The notes under the pieces were generated by a model. That model was not told where the DNA came from. It worked only from the letters and a program-made list of their open reading frames with translations, and ran no database searches. This document shows positions 8,497-17,696 of a DNA stretch of 64,000 bases, one piece after another. Every line of letters starts with the position of its first letter. The first letter of the stretch is position 1. Source of the stretch: Photobacterium sanctipauli (GTDB lineage Bacteria > Pseudomonadota > Gammaproteobacteria > Enterobacterales > Vibrionaceae); assembly GCF_003026495.1 (NCBI RefSeq), contig NZ_PYMA01000017.1, positions 1 to 64,000 on the forward strand. The letters are read 5' to 3'. A program made the translations under genes and the position numbers.

Positions 8497-11358
8497 ATGG
8501 AAAAGACATACAACCCACAATCAATTGAACAGGCGCTATATCAGCGCTGGGAAGAGGCTGGTTACTTCAAGCCTCACGGTGACACATCAAAAGATGCCTA
8601 CAGCATCATGATCCCACCGCCAAACGTCACAGGTAGCCTGCACATGGGCCACGCGTTCCAGGATACCATCATGGATACCCTGATCCGCTGTGAGCGTATG
8701 AAAGGCAAAAACACCCTATGGCAAGTCGGTACCGACCACGCAGGTATCGCCACCCAGATGGTTGTGGAGCGTAAGATTGCAGCCGAAGAAGGCAAGACCA
8801 AGCACGATTACGGCCGCGACGCTTTCATCGATAAGATCTGGGAGTGGAAAGGCGAGTCTGGCGGTACCATTACCAAGCAGCTTCGTCGCCTCGGTGCATC
8901 TGTAGACTGGGATCGCGAACGCTTCACGATGGACGAAGGTCTGTCGAATGCGGTTCAGGAAGTCTTCGTTCGCCTATACGAAGACGACCTGATCTACCGC
9001 GGCAAGCGCCTGGTTAACTGGGATCCAAAACTACACACTGCGATTTCTGATCTTGAAGTAGAAAACAAAGATAAGAAAGGCAACATGTGGCATTTCCGCT
9101 ATCCGCTGGCAGACGGCGTGAAAACAGCAGAAGGCAAAGACTACATCGTTGTGGCGACCACACGTCCGGAAACCATGCTTGGTGATACCGGTGTTGCGGT
9201 TAACCCAGAAGATCCACGCTACAAAGATCTGATCGGCAAGGAAATCCTACTGCCAATCGTTAACCGCCGTATCCCAATTGTTGGCGACGAGCACGCCGAC
9301 ATGGAGAAAGGCACAGGTTGTGTGAAGATCACCCCTGCGCACGACTTTAACGACTACGAAGTTGGTAAGCGCCACAGCCTACCAATGATCAACATCCTGA
9401 CGTTCAATGCTGACATCCGCAACGCGGCGGAAGTATTCACCACCAACGGTGAACCAAGCGATGCATACAGCACTGAGCTACCAGAGAAATACCACGGCAT
9501 GGAGCGCTTTGCTGCACGTAAAGCTATCGTTGCCGAGTTTGACGAACTGGGCCTGCTGGACGAAATCAAAGATCACGACCTAACCGTCCCTTACGGTGAC
9601 CGTGGTGGCGTGGTTATCGAGCCAATGCTAACTGACCAGTGGTACGTGCGTGCTGCACCGCTTGCTGAAACAGCTACTAAAGCGGTGGAAGACGGCGAGA
9701 TCCAGTTCGTTCCTAAGCAATACGAAAACATGTACTTCTCTTGGATGCGCGATATCCAAGACTGGTGTATTTCTCGCCAGCTATGGTGGGGCCACCGCAT
9801 CCCGGCATGGTACGACAACGACGGCAACGTATACGTCGGCCGTACCGAAGAAGAAGTACGAGCTAACAACAACTTGGCACCTGTTGTTGTACTGCGCCAA
9901 GACGATGACGTACTGGATACTTGGTTCTCATCTGCACTGTGGACATTCGGTACGCAAGGCTGGCCTGAGCAAACAGACGATCTGAAAACCTTCCACCCAT
10001 CTGACGTGCTGGTGACCGGTTTCGACATCATCTTCTTCTGGGTTGCCCGCATGATCATGATGACCATGCACTTCTGTAAGGATGAAAACGGCAAACCACA
10101 AGTTCCGTTCAAGACAGTTTACGTAACGGGTCTGATCCGTGACGAAAACGGCGACAAGATGTCGAAGTCTAAGGGTAACGTACTTGACCCTATCGACATG
10201 ATCGATGGTATCGACCTTGAGTCTCTAGTCGCTAAGCGTACTGGCAACATGATGCAGCCACAGCTAGCGGCGAAGATCGAGAAGAACACCCGTAAGACGT
10301 TCGAAAACGGTATCGAACCATACGGTACTGATGCCCTGCGTTTCACCCTTGCAGCCATGGCTTCGACTGGCCGTGACATCAACTGGGACATGAAGCGCCT
10401 TGAGGGCTACCGCAACTTCTGTAACAAGCTATGGAACGCTAGCCGTTACGTACTGATGAACACAGAAGAGAAAGACTGCGGTTTCGAAGCGGGTGCCGAG
10501 CTTGAATACTCATTGGCAGACAAGTGGATCGAATCTCAGTTCGAGCTTGCAGCGAAAGAATTCAATGCCCACATCGACAACTACCGTCTTGATATGGCAG
10601 CGAACACGATTTACGAGTTCATCTGGAACCAGTTCTGTGACTGGTACCTAGAGCTAACCAAGCCTGTATTGTGGAAAGGCAGCGAAGCTCAGCAGCGCGC
10701 TACCCGCCGCACGCTGATCTCGGTACTAGAGAAGACTCTTCGCCTAGCCCACCCAGTGATCCCTTACATCACCGAAACCATCTGGCAGAGCGTGAAGCCG
10801 CTAGTCAACGGTGTTGAAGGCGATACCATCATGACTCAGGCGCTGCCTCAGTTTGACGAAGCGAACTTCGACGAAGCAACCATTGCAGACATCGAGTGGG
10901 TAAAGGCATTCATCACCAGCATCCGTAACCTGCGTGCGGAATACGACATTGCCCCAAGCAAGCCGCTTGATGTCATGCTGAAAGTGGCAGATGAGAAAGA
11001 TGCAGCACGCATCGAAGCCAACCGCGCGGTACTGGTATCACTGGCTAAGCTTGAAGGCATCAAAGTATTGGTTGATGGCGAAGAGACACCGGCATGTGCA
11101 ACGGCACTGGTTGGTAAGTCTGAGCTAATGATCCCAATGGCTGGTCTTATCGACAAAGACGCAGAGCTTGCTCGTCTAGCTGGCGAAGTGAAGAAGACCC
11201 AGGGTGAAATCAAGCGTATCGAAGGCAAACTGGGTAACGAAGGCTTCGTAGCAAAAGCACCTGAAGCCGTTGTTGCCAAAGAGCGTGAGAAGCTTGAAGG
11301 CTACAAGGAAACCTTGGTTAAGCTAGAAGAGCAGCAAGCCACTATCGCTGCGCTGTAA
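8497..11358 (+). CDS. valS: valyl-tRNA synthetase
   Basis: 953 residues, class I aminoacyl-tRNA synthetase charging tRNA-Val. The HIGH motif is HMGH (about residue 50) and the KMSKS motif DKMSKSKGN lies near 553. The CP1 editing domain, which hydrolyses Thr-tRNA-Val, occupies roughly 190-340. The C-terminal 70 residues form the ValS-specific coiled-coil tRNA-binding arm. Length matches E. coli ValS (951). It ends at a strong terminator. Confidence 0.97.
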   Translation: MEKTYNPQSIEQALYQRWEEAGYFKPHGDTSKDAYSIMIPPPNVTGSLHMGHAFQDTIMDTLIRCERMKGKNTLWQVGTDHAGIATQMVVERKIAAEEGKTKHDYGRDAFIDKIWEWKGESGGTITKQLRRLGASVDWDRERFTMDEGLSNAVQEVFVRLYEDDLIYRGKRLVNWDPKLHTAISDLEVENKDKKGNMWHFRYPLADGVKTAEGKDYIVVATTRPETMLGDTGVAVNPEDPRYKDLIGKEILLPIVNRRIPIVGDEHADMEKGTGCVKITPAHDFNDYEVGKRHSLPMINILTFNADIRNAAEVFTTNGEPSDAYSTELPEKYHGMERFAARKAIVAEFDELGLLDEIKDHDLTVPYGDRGGVVIEPMLTDQWYVRAAPLAETATKAVEDGEIQFVPKQYENMYFSWMRDIQDWCISRQLWWGHRIPAWYDNDGNVYVGRTEEEVRANNNLAPVVVLRQDDDVLDTWFSSALWTFGTQGWPEQTDDLKTFHPSDVLVTGFDIIFFWVARMIMMTMHFCKDENGKPQVPFKTVYVTGLIRDENGDKMSKSKGNVLDPIDMIDGIDLESLVAKRTGNMMQPQLAAKIEKNTRKTFENGIEPYGTDALRFTLAAMASTGRDINWDMKRLEGYRNFCNKLWNASRYVLMNTEEKDCGFEAGAELEYSLADKWIESQFELAAKEFNAHIDNYRLDMAANTIYEFIWNQFCDWYLELTKPVLWKGSEAQQRATRRTLISVLEKTLRLAHPVIPYITETIWQSVKPLVNGVEGDTIMTQALPQFDEANFDEATIADIEWVKAFITSIRNLRAEYDIAPSKPLDVMLKVADEKDAARIEANRAVLVSLAKLEGIKVLVDGEETPACATALVGKSELMIPMAGLIDKDAELARLAGEVKKTQGEIKRIEGKLGNEGFVAKAPEAVVAKEREKLEGYKETLVKLEEQQATIAAL

Positions 11359-11382
11359 TGACGCCTAACTAACCGAAAGCAA

Positions 11383-11411
11383 AAAGCTGGTGATCTTCAC
11401 CAGCTTTTTTT
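11383..11411 (+). terminator. terminator after valS
   Basis: AAAGCTGGTGA, TCT, TCACCAGCTTT followed by a T run; a near-perfect intrinsic terminator. Confidence 0.9.
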
Positions 11412-11521
11412 ATGCCTGCAATACCCGCCTATCCTTTTAAAAAACAATAAACTAAATCCAGCCTCAGCGGCACTACTCCCCTTTCATTGCTTTTCCCTAT
11501 CACAATTATTGCCCAAAACAC

Positions 11522-11550
11522 TTGCAAATGATAACCATTATCATTACGAT
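11522..11550 (+). promoter_or_regulatory. promoter with Fur box filling the spacer
   Basis: TTGCAA (11522-11527) and TACGAT (11545-11550) are exactly 17 bases apart. The whole spacer is the perfect 7-3-7 palindrome ATGATAA-CCA-TTATCAT (11528-11544), which matches the core of the Fur operator. Repression by Fur with iron bound would block polymerase directly. The start of the DUF2061 gene is 27 bases past the -10. Confidence 0.7.
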
Positions 11551-11576
11551 TTAGTTATTCAAGAGGGAGACGATTT

Positions 11577-12050
11577 ATGAAAAAGACCATCAGCTTCGCC
11601 ATCATTCACTTTATTGTCGCTTTTAGTGTTGCATACCTACTTACAGGCGACATCCTTATCGGTAGCCTAATTGCAATGATAGAGCCGATGGTCAATACCG
11701 TCGCCTTCTATTTCCATGAGAAGGCTTGGCAGAGTAAAACATTGGCACGTACCCAGCTTGGCAACCCAGCCCGCAAAACGGTTAGCTTTGCGGTGGTGCA
11801 CTTCACCGTCGCCTTTAGCGTGGTGTACATCCTGACTGGCGATATCCTAATTGGCAGTATCATGGCGATGATTGAGCCTTGCATCAATACCATGGCGTAT
11901 TACTTCCACGAGCGTGTATGGCAGAAGAAAACAGCCAAGCAGGCAGCCGCCCAGGCTATTCAGCACTTGGCCTGCCACCACAACGAATTAAAACAATGCG
12001 CTGAAGAAGCCACCGAAGCTCCCGTTGACAAGGTTGCGCTAAACAACTAA
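11577..12050 (+). CDS. tandem DUF2061 membrane protein
   Basis: 157 residues containing two copies of the same unit: residues about 1-50 and about 62-113 both read KTxSFAxxHFxVAFSVxYxLTGDILIGSxxAMIEPxxNTxxxYFHExxW. This is the DUF2061 pattern (two short membrane segments with a conserved His and Asn), here duplicated. The C-terminal 45 residues are soluble and contain His and Cys (CHHNELKQC), which might bind metal. Function is unknown. The upstream Fur box suggests a role in iron limitation. A strong GAGGGAG ribosome site precedes the ATG. Confidence 0.85.
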   Translation: MKKTISFAIIHFIVAFSVAYLLTGDILIGSLIAMIEPMVNTVAFYFHEKAWQSKTLARTQLGNPARKTVSFAVVHFTVAFSVVYILTGDILIGSIMAMIEPCINTMAYYFHERVWQKKTAKQAAAQAIQHLACHHNELKQCAEEATEAPVDKVALNN

Positions 12051-12087
12051 TTTTGATTGCACTACACAACTAAATGAGTGCAATGAC

Positions 12088-12993
12088 ATGGATGCTTCGA
12101 CGATACGTGCCCAGTCGCGACACCTAGTGCGTGAACTGGGCATGCTCGATCACCAATGCGGTGATCTTGACCTAACCCCTGTGCAAGCCCACGCCCTGAT
12201 AGAACTGGAGCAAGGCCCACTCACCGTCAACCAAATGGCCGAACGACTCAAGGTTGATAAGTCCAATGCCAGCCGCACCAATGCCAGCTTGCTCAATGCC
12301 GGGTACGTCGAAACCAAGGCGGATCCCGAGGATCGGCGCAAGCAGCTTTCGTCACTGACCGCTTCTGGCCAGCAAACCCTCAATCAGCTTAACCAAGGCC
12401 TGAACCAGCATGTCAGCCACTTCCTCGAACAGCTTGATAGCGATGAGGTAGCCCAGCTTGAAAACAGCCTGAGGCGTTATACCAAGGCCATTAGTGCTAG
12501 CCGCCAGCAAAACGATTTCACGCTGCGCTTGCTCACTCCCCAGGATAATGCGGCCATGGCGGCGGTAGTACGCCGGGTATCGGCCGAGCATGGGCTAACG
12601 CCTGATAAAGGCTACGGTGTGTCGGATCCAACGCTGGACTGCCTGAGCGACGTATACGGCGCTAGCAACACTGCTTTCTGGGTTGTGGAAAAAGATCACC
12701 GTATTCTCGGCGGCGGCGGGATCGCCGCGCTGGAGGGCGAACAAGGGGTATGCGAACTACAGAAGATGTACTTCCTGCCGGAGCTAAGGGGCAAGGGCTT
12801 TGCCCGCCGAATTGCGGCAACGGCACTGAAGTTTGCCCGCCAGCAAGGCTACAGTGCCTGCTACCTGGAAACCACAGCCGATCTGAACGCGGCGATTGCC
12901 CTTTATGAATCACTGGGGTTTGATCATATCCCCCATGCAATGGGCAACACCGGCCATGACGCCTGCGAAGTAAGGATGCTCAAAGCGCTATAG
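12088..12993 (+). CDS. MarR-type regulator fused to GNAT acetyltransferase
   Basis: 301 residues. Residues about 1-140 are a MarR winged helix (LTVNQMAERLKVDKSNASR, DPEDRRKQL wing). Residues about 147-301 are a GNAT acyltransferase with the acetyl-CoA loop ELRGKGFARR and motif LYESLGF. This fusion is a known bacterial architecture; substrates are generally unknown. It lies 37 bases after the DUF2061 gene on the same strand, so it may share the Fur-box promoter. The ribosome site is weak. Confidence 0.88.
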   Translation: MDASTIRAQSRHLVRELGMLDHQCGDLDLTPVQAHALIELEQGPLTVNQMAERLKVDKSNASRTNASLLNAGYVETKADPEDRRKQLSSLTASGQQTLNQLNQGLNQHVSHFLEQLDSDEVAQLENSLRRYTKAISASRQQNDFTLRLLTPQDNAAMAAVVRRVSAEHGLTPDKGYGVSDPTLDCLSDVYGASNTAFWVVEKDHRILGGGGIAALEGEQGVCELQKMYFLPELRGKGFARRIAATALKFARQQGYSACYLETTADLNAAIALYESLGFDHIPHAMGNTGHDACEVRMLKAL

Positions 12994-13017
12994 TGGCACT
13001 TGGAAATGAAGCAAGAC

Positions 13018-13046
13018 AAAAAAAGCTGGCCTAAGCCAGCTTTTTT
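13018..13046. terminator. bidirectional terminator between GNAT fusion gene and rraB
   Basis: AAAAAAAGCTGGC, CTAA loop, GCCAGCTTTTTT; A and T runs on both sides serve both convergent genes. Confidence 0.9.
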
Positions 13047-13061
13047 ATTCAATTTCAACGA

Positions 13062-13460
13062 TTACTCTTCGTCTTCGTACTCTTCTTCGTCGTCTTCACC
13101 AGACTCGAAGTACGTCCCCCAACCGTCGTAATCAATGTTGTGCTTGTCGGCAAGCTGGATCATTTTATCTGCCTGCTCGTCGAGTAGCTCAACCTTCAGT
13201 GCCGATTCCATTACCGCATCAAAGCAGACAACCTTACCGCCACCGTCTTCTGGTGCAAGCTCTAGCTCTTCCGCTTCCTGAACTTCAAAGCCCATCTTGA
13301 ATGCTTCTACCGCTGCAGCTTCCAGCTCTTCGAACGTATCCGCCGAAAAGTGGTGTTCAATGGTATAAAGCGCATCCGGATCGCTGCCGTCTTCAAGCAA
13401 CGCCGCAATAATATCGCGAGTCTCTTCCTTCTGCTCTTCAATCAGTTCTGCAATAGACAT
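13062..13460 (-). CDS. rraB: RNase E inhibitor RraB
   Basis: 132-residue very acidic protein, ending in a run of Asp/Glu ([11 protein letters not shown]). RraB binds RNase E and modulates degradosome composition, slowing decay of some mRNAs. I chose ATG at 13460, because a GGAG ribosome site sits seven bases before it; an in-frame ATG four codons upstream overlaps that site. rraB next to ornithine carbamoyltransferase genes is also the E. coli layout (argI-rraB). Confidence 0.92.
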   Translation of the reverse strand: MSIAELIEEQKEETRDIIAALLEDGSDPDALYTIEHHFSADTFEELEAAAVEAFKMGFEVQEAEELELAPEDGGGKVVCFDAVMESALKVELLDEQADKMIQLADKHNIDYDGWGTYFESGEDDEEEYEDEE

Positions 13461-13615
13461 GGGTAACTCCAACTAGGAATAAATTTGTTGGCAAATATCG
13501 CACGGATTGCAACGAATTACCATTATTCGAACGGCTTTATCTCACCTTCGCCAAAAACACGGTGCCAGTGCCTTTCGCTATCGGGAATTTGAGCAATACA
13601 TGCAGCGAAAGAAAC

Positions 13616-13629
13616 TTGATTTCTATCAA
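13616..13629 (+). promoter_or_regulatory. FNR box
   Basis: TTGAT-TTCT-ATCAA, identical at all ten defined positions to the FNR consensus TTGATNNNNATCAA. FNR activates anaerobic genes; arginine deiminase pathways are classically anaerobic. The site is about 63 bases upstream of the start expected from the promoter at 13651-13679, near a class I activator position. Confidence 0.75.
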
Positions 13630-13650
13630 AAGAATGTCATTTGGCATTAG

Positions 13651-13679
13651 CTGCCACTTTCATCGAAAAAATGCATAAT
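13651..13679 (+). promoter_or_regulatory. candidate FNR-activated promoter
   Basis: CTGCCA (13651-13656), 17-base spacer, CATAAT (13674-13679). The weak -35 fits dependence on an activator. The expected start near 13686 puts the FNR box centre at about -63. Confidence 0.45.
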
Positions 13680-14012
13680 ATTCCCAGATATGCACACGAG
13701 GTGAATGCATCGAGGCTCCCCCTGCTCCCTCCACGCTATGTAATAACAACGGGCGCCTGGCGGGGGACTAGGGCATTTCTCTATAAAAATGGCCTTAATA
13801 TAGGACGGGCCATTATAAAAAAAAGCTAAATAGCATATTCACCCACTTATACCAGTGAAATACCCCAACCGAATTTCCTGGCCATTTTGCCCCACAAAAC
13901 CAGTGCAAAAAAAATGTGAACAACCCCAAAGTTAAACCCAGCCTATCAGCATAAAATTCACCTGCACCACATAAAGAGCCGCGGCAAAGACTGCAGGCCT
14001 ATTACACTATAC

Positions 14013-14033
14013 GAGAGATACGATCATGAGTAA
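14013..14033 (+). repeat. 21-bp direct repeat, copy 1 (arc ribosome site and start)
   Basis: A 21-base string covering the ribosome site and first three codons of the arcA-like remnant is identical to 16463-16483 at the start of intact arcA. It marks the homology between the two loci. Confidence 0.9.
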
Positions 14034-14238
14034 CTTCTACCTCGGCCTTGAGCCCGGGCATCGGCGGCGCCAGCCGCTGCGCCGCCCACGTAGAGCACTC
14101 ACCCATCTGACTACGGTGATATCCGATACCGGCAGCAACGGTATTCTGGATCCGACCCACCAGCAATCAGATGACGGGTACTCTAGCCTCACCCCGCATC
14201 ACACCTTGGCATCTTTCTCACGCCCCTATAAGTCGTAG
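14026..14238 (+). pseudogene. degenerate N-terminal fragment of arginine deiminase
   Basis: The first 29 residues (MSNFYLGLEPG to RRALTHLT) match the start of the intact ArcA at 16476 at 19 positions. After that the similarity stops and the frame closes at 70 codons. Homology also covers the ribosome site, so a copy of the arcA 5' end once stood here. The fragment contains seven Arg codons within eleven (residues 13-23), more than the four of arcA in the same stretch. It may be a decaying relic or, more speculatively, a leader peptide for the transporter that follows. Confidence 0.7.
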
Positions 14239-14345
14239 AAAGCGCCCCACAACGTTGTAGTCTTTCCGACTTGGCGCACAATTGTGTAAACCGGCTTTGC
14301 TGCTGGCGAGCTTTGTCATGTCCGGATTAAGGCTTGGTAGATGAC

Positions 14346-14370
14346 CCTTTGCTGCCGTCGGCAACAAAGG
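14346..14370 (+). promoter_or_regulatory. hairpin abutting the transporter ribosome site
   Basis: CCTTTG-C-TGCC, loop GTC, GGCA-A-CAAAGG: ten pairs with one C-A mismatch. It ends two bases before the GAGGAG ribosome site of the YfcC-type gene. It has no U run, so it is not a terminator; it may influence translation. Confidence 0.4.
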
Positions 14371-14383
14371 CGAGGAGATAATA

Positions 14384-15832
14384 ATGACAACCGAAGTAAT
14401 CAAATCAGAAGAGAAAAGCGGCTTTTTTGCCAACTTCAAATTCCCTTCTGCCTACACCATCCTTTTTGCCCTTATTGCCCTTGTGGCGCTGATGACTTGG
14501 ATTGTGCCAGCCGGCCAATATGACCGAGTGATGAACGAAGACCTTGGCAAGGAAGTCCCTGTCACGGGTACCTACCACCCCGTTGAGAGCAACCCGCAAG
14601 GCGTAGTTGACGTCTTGCTGGCACCGATTGACGGATTTTACGACCATACCACCTATGAAGCAGCCGCTATCGACGTGTCACTGTTTATTCTAGTGATCGG
14701 CGGTTTCCTTGGCCTCGTGACCAAAACCGGGGCTATCGATGCGGGTATCGAACGCGTCACCGCGCGCTTGCATGGCCGGGAAGAGTTGATGATCCCCATC
14801 CTGATGGCCCTGTTTGCCGCTGGCGGCACTATTTATGGCATGGCGGAAGAGTCGTTGCCGTTCTATACCTTGCTTGTGCCTGTCATGATGGCTGCCCGCT
14901 TCGACCCCGTGGTAGCAGCCGCCACTGTTTTGCTGGGCGCCGGTATCGGTACGCTAGGTTCAACCATCAACCCGTTTGCCACCGTGATTGCCGCCAACGC
15001 TGCAGGCATTCCATTTACCGACGGCATCATGCTTCGCGTCGCCATGCTGGTCGTTGGCTGGGTGATTTGCGTTGGCTACGTCATGCGCTATGCGAAAATG
15101 GTTCGCGCAGACAAAACCAAGTCTATCGTGTTCGATAAATACGAGGAAAACAAGGCCCACTTCCTTGGCAACCAGTCGGGCGAAATGTTGGAGTTCACCA
15201 CCACCCGCAAGATCATCCTGGCAATCTTTGCAGCCTCTTTCGGCATCATGATTTATGGTGTGTCGGTAGCGGGTTGGTGGATGGCTGAAATTTCAGCCAT
15301 GTTCCTCGCGTCGACGATTATCATTGGTTTGATTGCCCGAATGAGCGAAGAAGAGTTCACTTCTAGCTTTATCGACGGTGCCCGCGATCTGCTGGGTGTC
15401 GCCCTGATCATCGGTATCGCCCGAGGCATCGTTGTCATTATGGACCGCGGTATGATCACCGATACCATTCTTAACTCAGCCGAGCACATCGTCACGGGCC
15501 TATCGTCGGTAGTATTCATCAACGTCATGTACTGGTTGGAAATCTTGCTATCTTTCCTTGTGCCATCCTCTTCTGGCTTGGCCGTGCTAACCATGCCAAT
15601 CATGGCACCGCTCGCCGATTTCGCCGGCGTCGGGCGGGATATCGTAGTGACCGCTTACCAGTCCGCTTCGGGTATCGTTAACTTGATGACACCAACATCG
15701 GCGGTGGTAATGGGTGGCTTGGCCATTGCTCGCGTTCCTTATGTACGCTGGGTGAAATGGGTCGCGCCGCTTCTAGGCATTTTGCTATTACTATCAATGG
15801 TCATGCTGAGCGTGGGTGTCATGATGTCGTAA
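14384..15832 (+). CDS. yfcC: YfcC/DcuC-family transporter, probable arginine-ornithine exchanger
   Basis: 482 residues, polytopic inner-membrane protein (about 12 segments) of the YfcC/C4-dicarboxylate anaerobic carrier family: WIVPAGQYDR (about 43-52), SLFILVIGGFLG near 100, two re-entrant Ser/Gly/Pro-rich stretches (GTLGSTINPFA and VPSSSGLAVLT). Carriers of this family stand in for ArcD in some arginine deiminase clusters. The position ahead of arcA-arcC-argF supports arginine uptake with ornithine export, but this is inferred. Strong GAGGAG ribosome site; ends at a terminator. Confidence 0.8.
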   Translation: MTTEVIKSEEKSGFFANFKFPSAYTILFALIALVALMTWIVPAGQYDRVMNEDLGKEVPVTGTYHPVESNPQGVVDVLLAPIDGFYDHTTYEAAAIDVSLFILVIGGFLGLVTKTGAIDAGIERVTARLHGREELMIPILMALFAAGGTIYGMAEESLPFYTLLVPVMMAARFDPVVAAATVLLGAGIGTLGSTINPFATVIAANAAGIPFTDGIMLRVAMLVVGWVICVGYVMRYAKMVRADKTKSIVFDKYEENKAHFLGNQSGEMLEFTTTRKIILAIFAASFGIMIYGVSVAGWWMAEISAMFLASTIIIGLIARMSEEEFTSSFIDGARDLLGVALIIGIARGIVVIMDRGMITDTILNSAEHIVTGLSSVVFINVMYWLEILLSFLVPSSSGLAVLTMPIMAPLADFAGVGRDIVVTAYQSASGIVNLMTPTSAVVMGGLAIARVPYVRWVKWVAPLLGILLLLSMVMLSVGVMMS

Positions 15833-15862
15833 GCGCTGCCTTATAGACCAATATAGACAATA

Positions 15863-15889
15863 AAAAACCGCCTTCGTGGCGGTTTTTTT
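15863..15889 (+). terminator. terminator after the YfcC-type gene
   Basis: AAAAAACCGCC, TTCGT, GGCGGTTTTTTT. It separates the transporter from arcA, so arcA must have its own promoter. Confidence 0.9.
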
Positions 15890-16462
15890 ATGGCACGATA
15901 AATACCAATAAATTTAACCCACATAGAAAAACATGTACTAAAGATAAAACAACCCCGTATTAAAGCCATGCTTTAAATATATTAAAAGCAAAAAACAAAC
16001 CTCACAAATTAAATATATCACCTCGCTAAACATGACCAAGAACAAATAAAAAAGAAAAAGATTTGTTACTACGAGTATAACATTCTCGTTTATTTTATAT
16101 AGACAAACACTTTTAGTGCATAACCATCAAAACACAACAAAAAATCAACAATAGAACAGATGAATATTATTCCTCCCTTTAGCTAACAACCATATAAAAA
16201 CAACCATTTAAAAACAAAACATGTAAAAAAAACCGAATATCTCACATAAAAACCCAGGTGAATAACCAAGCATAATTTGCATTAAAAATGTTAACAAAAG
16301 AAAAATACCAGGTTATAACGATAATAATAAAACTGTGATGAAACTCTAAGACTCCACTTAGGTTAAGAGTAAAATAAATTCCAGATACGAAAGCGAAGAA
16401 ATAAAAAACACAAACTTCGCAAAAAACAAATAAAGCCATACCATGGCAAAATAATATATAAA
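15890..16462. other. AT-rich intergenic region upstream of arcA
   Basis: About 570 bases with clearly lower G+C than all neighbours (by eye near one quarter), many A- and T-tracts and no convincing gene. A minus-strand open frame (16242-16511) overlaps the arcA start and looks like an artefact of A+T richness. The region holds an ARG-box candidate (16259-16272) and should hold the arcA promoter, which I could not place with confidence. It could be a nucleoid-protein (H-NS) target. Confidence 0.6.
16259..16272 (+). promoter_or_regulatory. candidate ARG box upstream of arcA
   Basis: TGAAT-AACC-AAGCA matches nine of ten defined positions of TGMATNNNNATKCA. A weaker partial copy (TGCAT, then ATG) follows at 16278-16290, with spacing slightly off the E. 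coli rule. About 200 bases upstream of the arcA start. Confidence 0.35.
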
Positions 16463-16483
16463 GAGAGATACGATCATGAGTAA
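16463..16483 (+). repeat. 21-bp direct repeat, copy 2 (arcA start)
   Basis: Identical to 14013-14033; covers the GAGAGATACGATC ribosome-site region and first codons of arcA. Confidence 0.9.
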
Positions 16484-17696
16484 GTTCTATGTAGGTTCTG
16501 AAATAGGCCAACTACGCCGCGTACTTCTTCATCGTCCAGAGCGAGCTCTAACACACCTTACGCCATCGAACTGCCACGAATTACTGTTCGATGACGTACT
16601 AGCTGTTGAGCGTGCAGGCGAAGAGCACGATGTGTTCGCTAACACGCTGCGCGAGCAAGGTGTCGAAGTTTTCCTACTTCATGACATGCTGGCAGAAACA
16701 TTGGATGTCGCGGAAGCGAAAGCATGGCTACTTGATACCCAAATTTCTGATTACCGCTTCGGCCCTACATTCGCTAACGATGTTCGCTGCTTCCTAGCAG
16801 ATCTGCCTCATCGTGAATTAGCTTCAATCTTGCTGGGCGGTTTGGCTTATTCCGAGCTACCAATCCAATCTTCATCTATGCTGCAAGGCATGCATGAGCC
16901 AAGCGACTTCATCATTGAACCGCTACCAAACCACCTGTTTACCCGCGACACCTCTTGCTGGGTTTACGGTGGCGTCTCTATCAACCCAATGGCGAAACCT
17001 GCTCGCCAACGTGAAACCAACCACCTACGTGCTATCTACCGCTGGCACCCAACCTTCGCTGGCGAAGACTTTATCAAGTATTTCGGCGACGAGGAAAAGC
17101 TGTACGACAACTCCACCATTGAAGGCGGCGACGTACTGGTTATCGGTAAGGGCTCGGTGCTTATCGGTATGTCAGAGCGCACCACGCCACAAGGTGTTGA
17201 GCAGTTGGCATCCAGCCTGTTCAAACACGGCGAAGCCAAACAAGTTATCGCCATGGAGCTGCCTAAGCACCGCTCTTGCATGCACCTCGATACCGTAATG
17301 ACACACATGCGTGAAGACACCTTCTCGGTTTACCCGGAAGTGGTTCGCAAAGATGTGAAATGCTGGAGCCTAACCGGCGATGAGACGGGTGCCGTGAAAG
17401 CGAAAGAAGAAGGCTACTTTGTAACGGCTATCGAAAAAGCACTGGGTGTTGGCCAACTGAACCTGATCACCACAGGCGGTGACAGCTTCGAAGCTGAGCG
17501 CGAGCAGTGGAACGATGCCAACAACGTACTAACGGTGAAACCTGGCGTCGTGGTCGGTTACGAGCGCAACGTTTACACCAACGAGAAATACGACAAAGCC
17601 GGTATCACCGTTCTGCCAATCCCAGGTGACGAACTAGGCCGCGGCCGTGGCGGTGCTCGCTGCATGAGCTGCCCAATCGAGCGTGACGGCATCTAA
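16476..17696 (+). CDS. arcA: arginine deiminase
   Basis: 406 residues. Hydrolyses L-arginine to L-citrulline and ammonia, first step of the arginine deiminase pathway. Family signatures: N-terminal [20 protein letters not shown] (about 153-160), HLDTVMTH with the catalytic His near 273, and the C-terminal GGARCMSCP, whose Cys (about residue 397) is the nucleophile. All catalytic positions look intact, unlike the upstream relic. It begins the arcA-arcC-argF run behind an AT-rich region. Confidence 0.96.
   Translation: MSKFYVGSEIGQLRRVLLHRPERALTHLTPSNCHELLFDDVLAVERAGEEHDVFANTLREQGVEVFLLHDMLAETLDVAEAKAWLLDTQISDYRFGPTFANDVRCFLADLPHRELASILLGGLAYSELPIQSSSMLQGMHEPSDFIIEPLPNHLFTRDTSCWVYGGVSINPMAKPARQRETNHLRAIYRWHPTFAGEDFIKYFGDEEKLYDNSTIEGGDVLVIGKGSVLIGMSERTTPQGVEQLASSLFKHGEAKQVIAMELPKHRSCMHLDTVMTHMREDTFSVYPEVVRKDVKCWSLTGDETGAVKAKEEGYFVTAIEKALGVGQLNLITTGGDSFEAEREQWNDANNVLTVKPGVVVGYERNVYTNEKYDKAGITVLPIPGDELGRGRGGARCMSCPIERDGI

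Larger units (their letters stand above)
13461..14012. other. long intergenic region upstream of the arc cluster
   Basis: About 550 bases without a convincing gene. It contains a perfect FNR site (13616-13629), a candidate promoter (13651-13679), a 7-bp hairpin (13788-13814) and then an A-rich leader. A 62-codon open frame at 13641 lacks a ribosome site and looks fortuitous. If transcription starts near 13686, the leader before the next start codon is about 340 bases. Confidence 0.6.

Noticed and set aside
13641-13829. 62-codon open frame after the FNR box
   Set aside because: No ribosome site, no protein-like pattern, and it crosses the candidate promoter.
13948-13960. ARG box before the arcA relic (AGCAT-AAA-ATTCA)
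   Set aside because: The half sites are three bases apart rather than four and one base mismatches; not convincing.
16242-16511. Minus-strand 89-codon open frame over the AT-rich region and arcA start
   Set aside because: Runs antisense into arcA, has no ribosome site, and its hydrophobic composition is explained by A+T richness.
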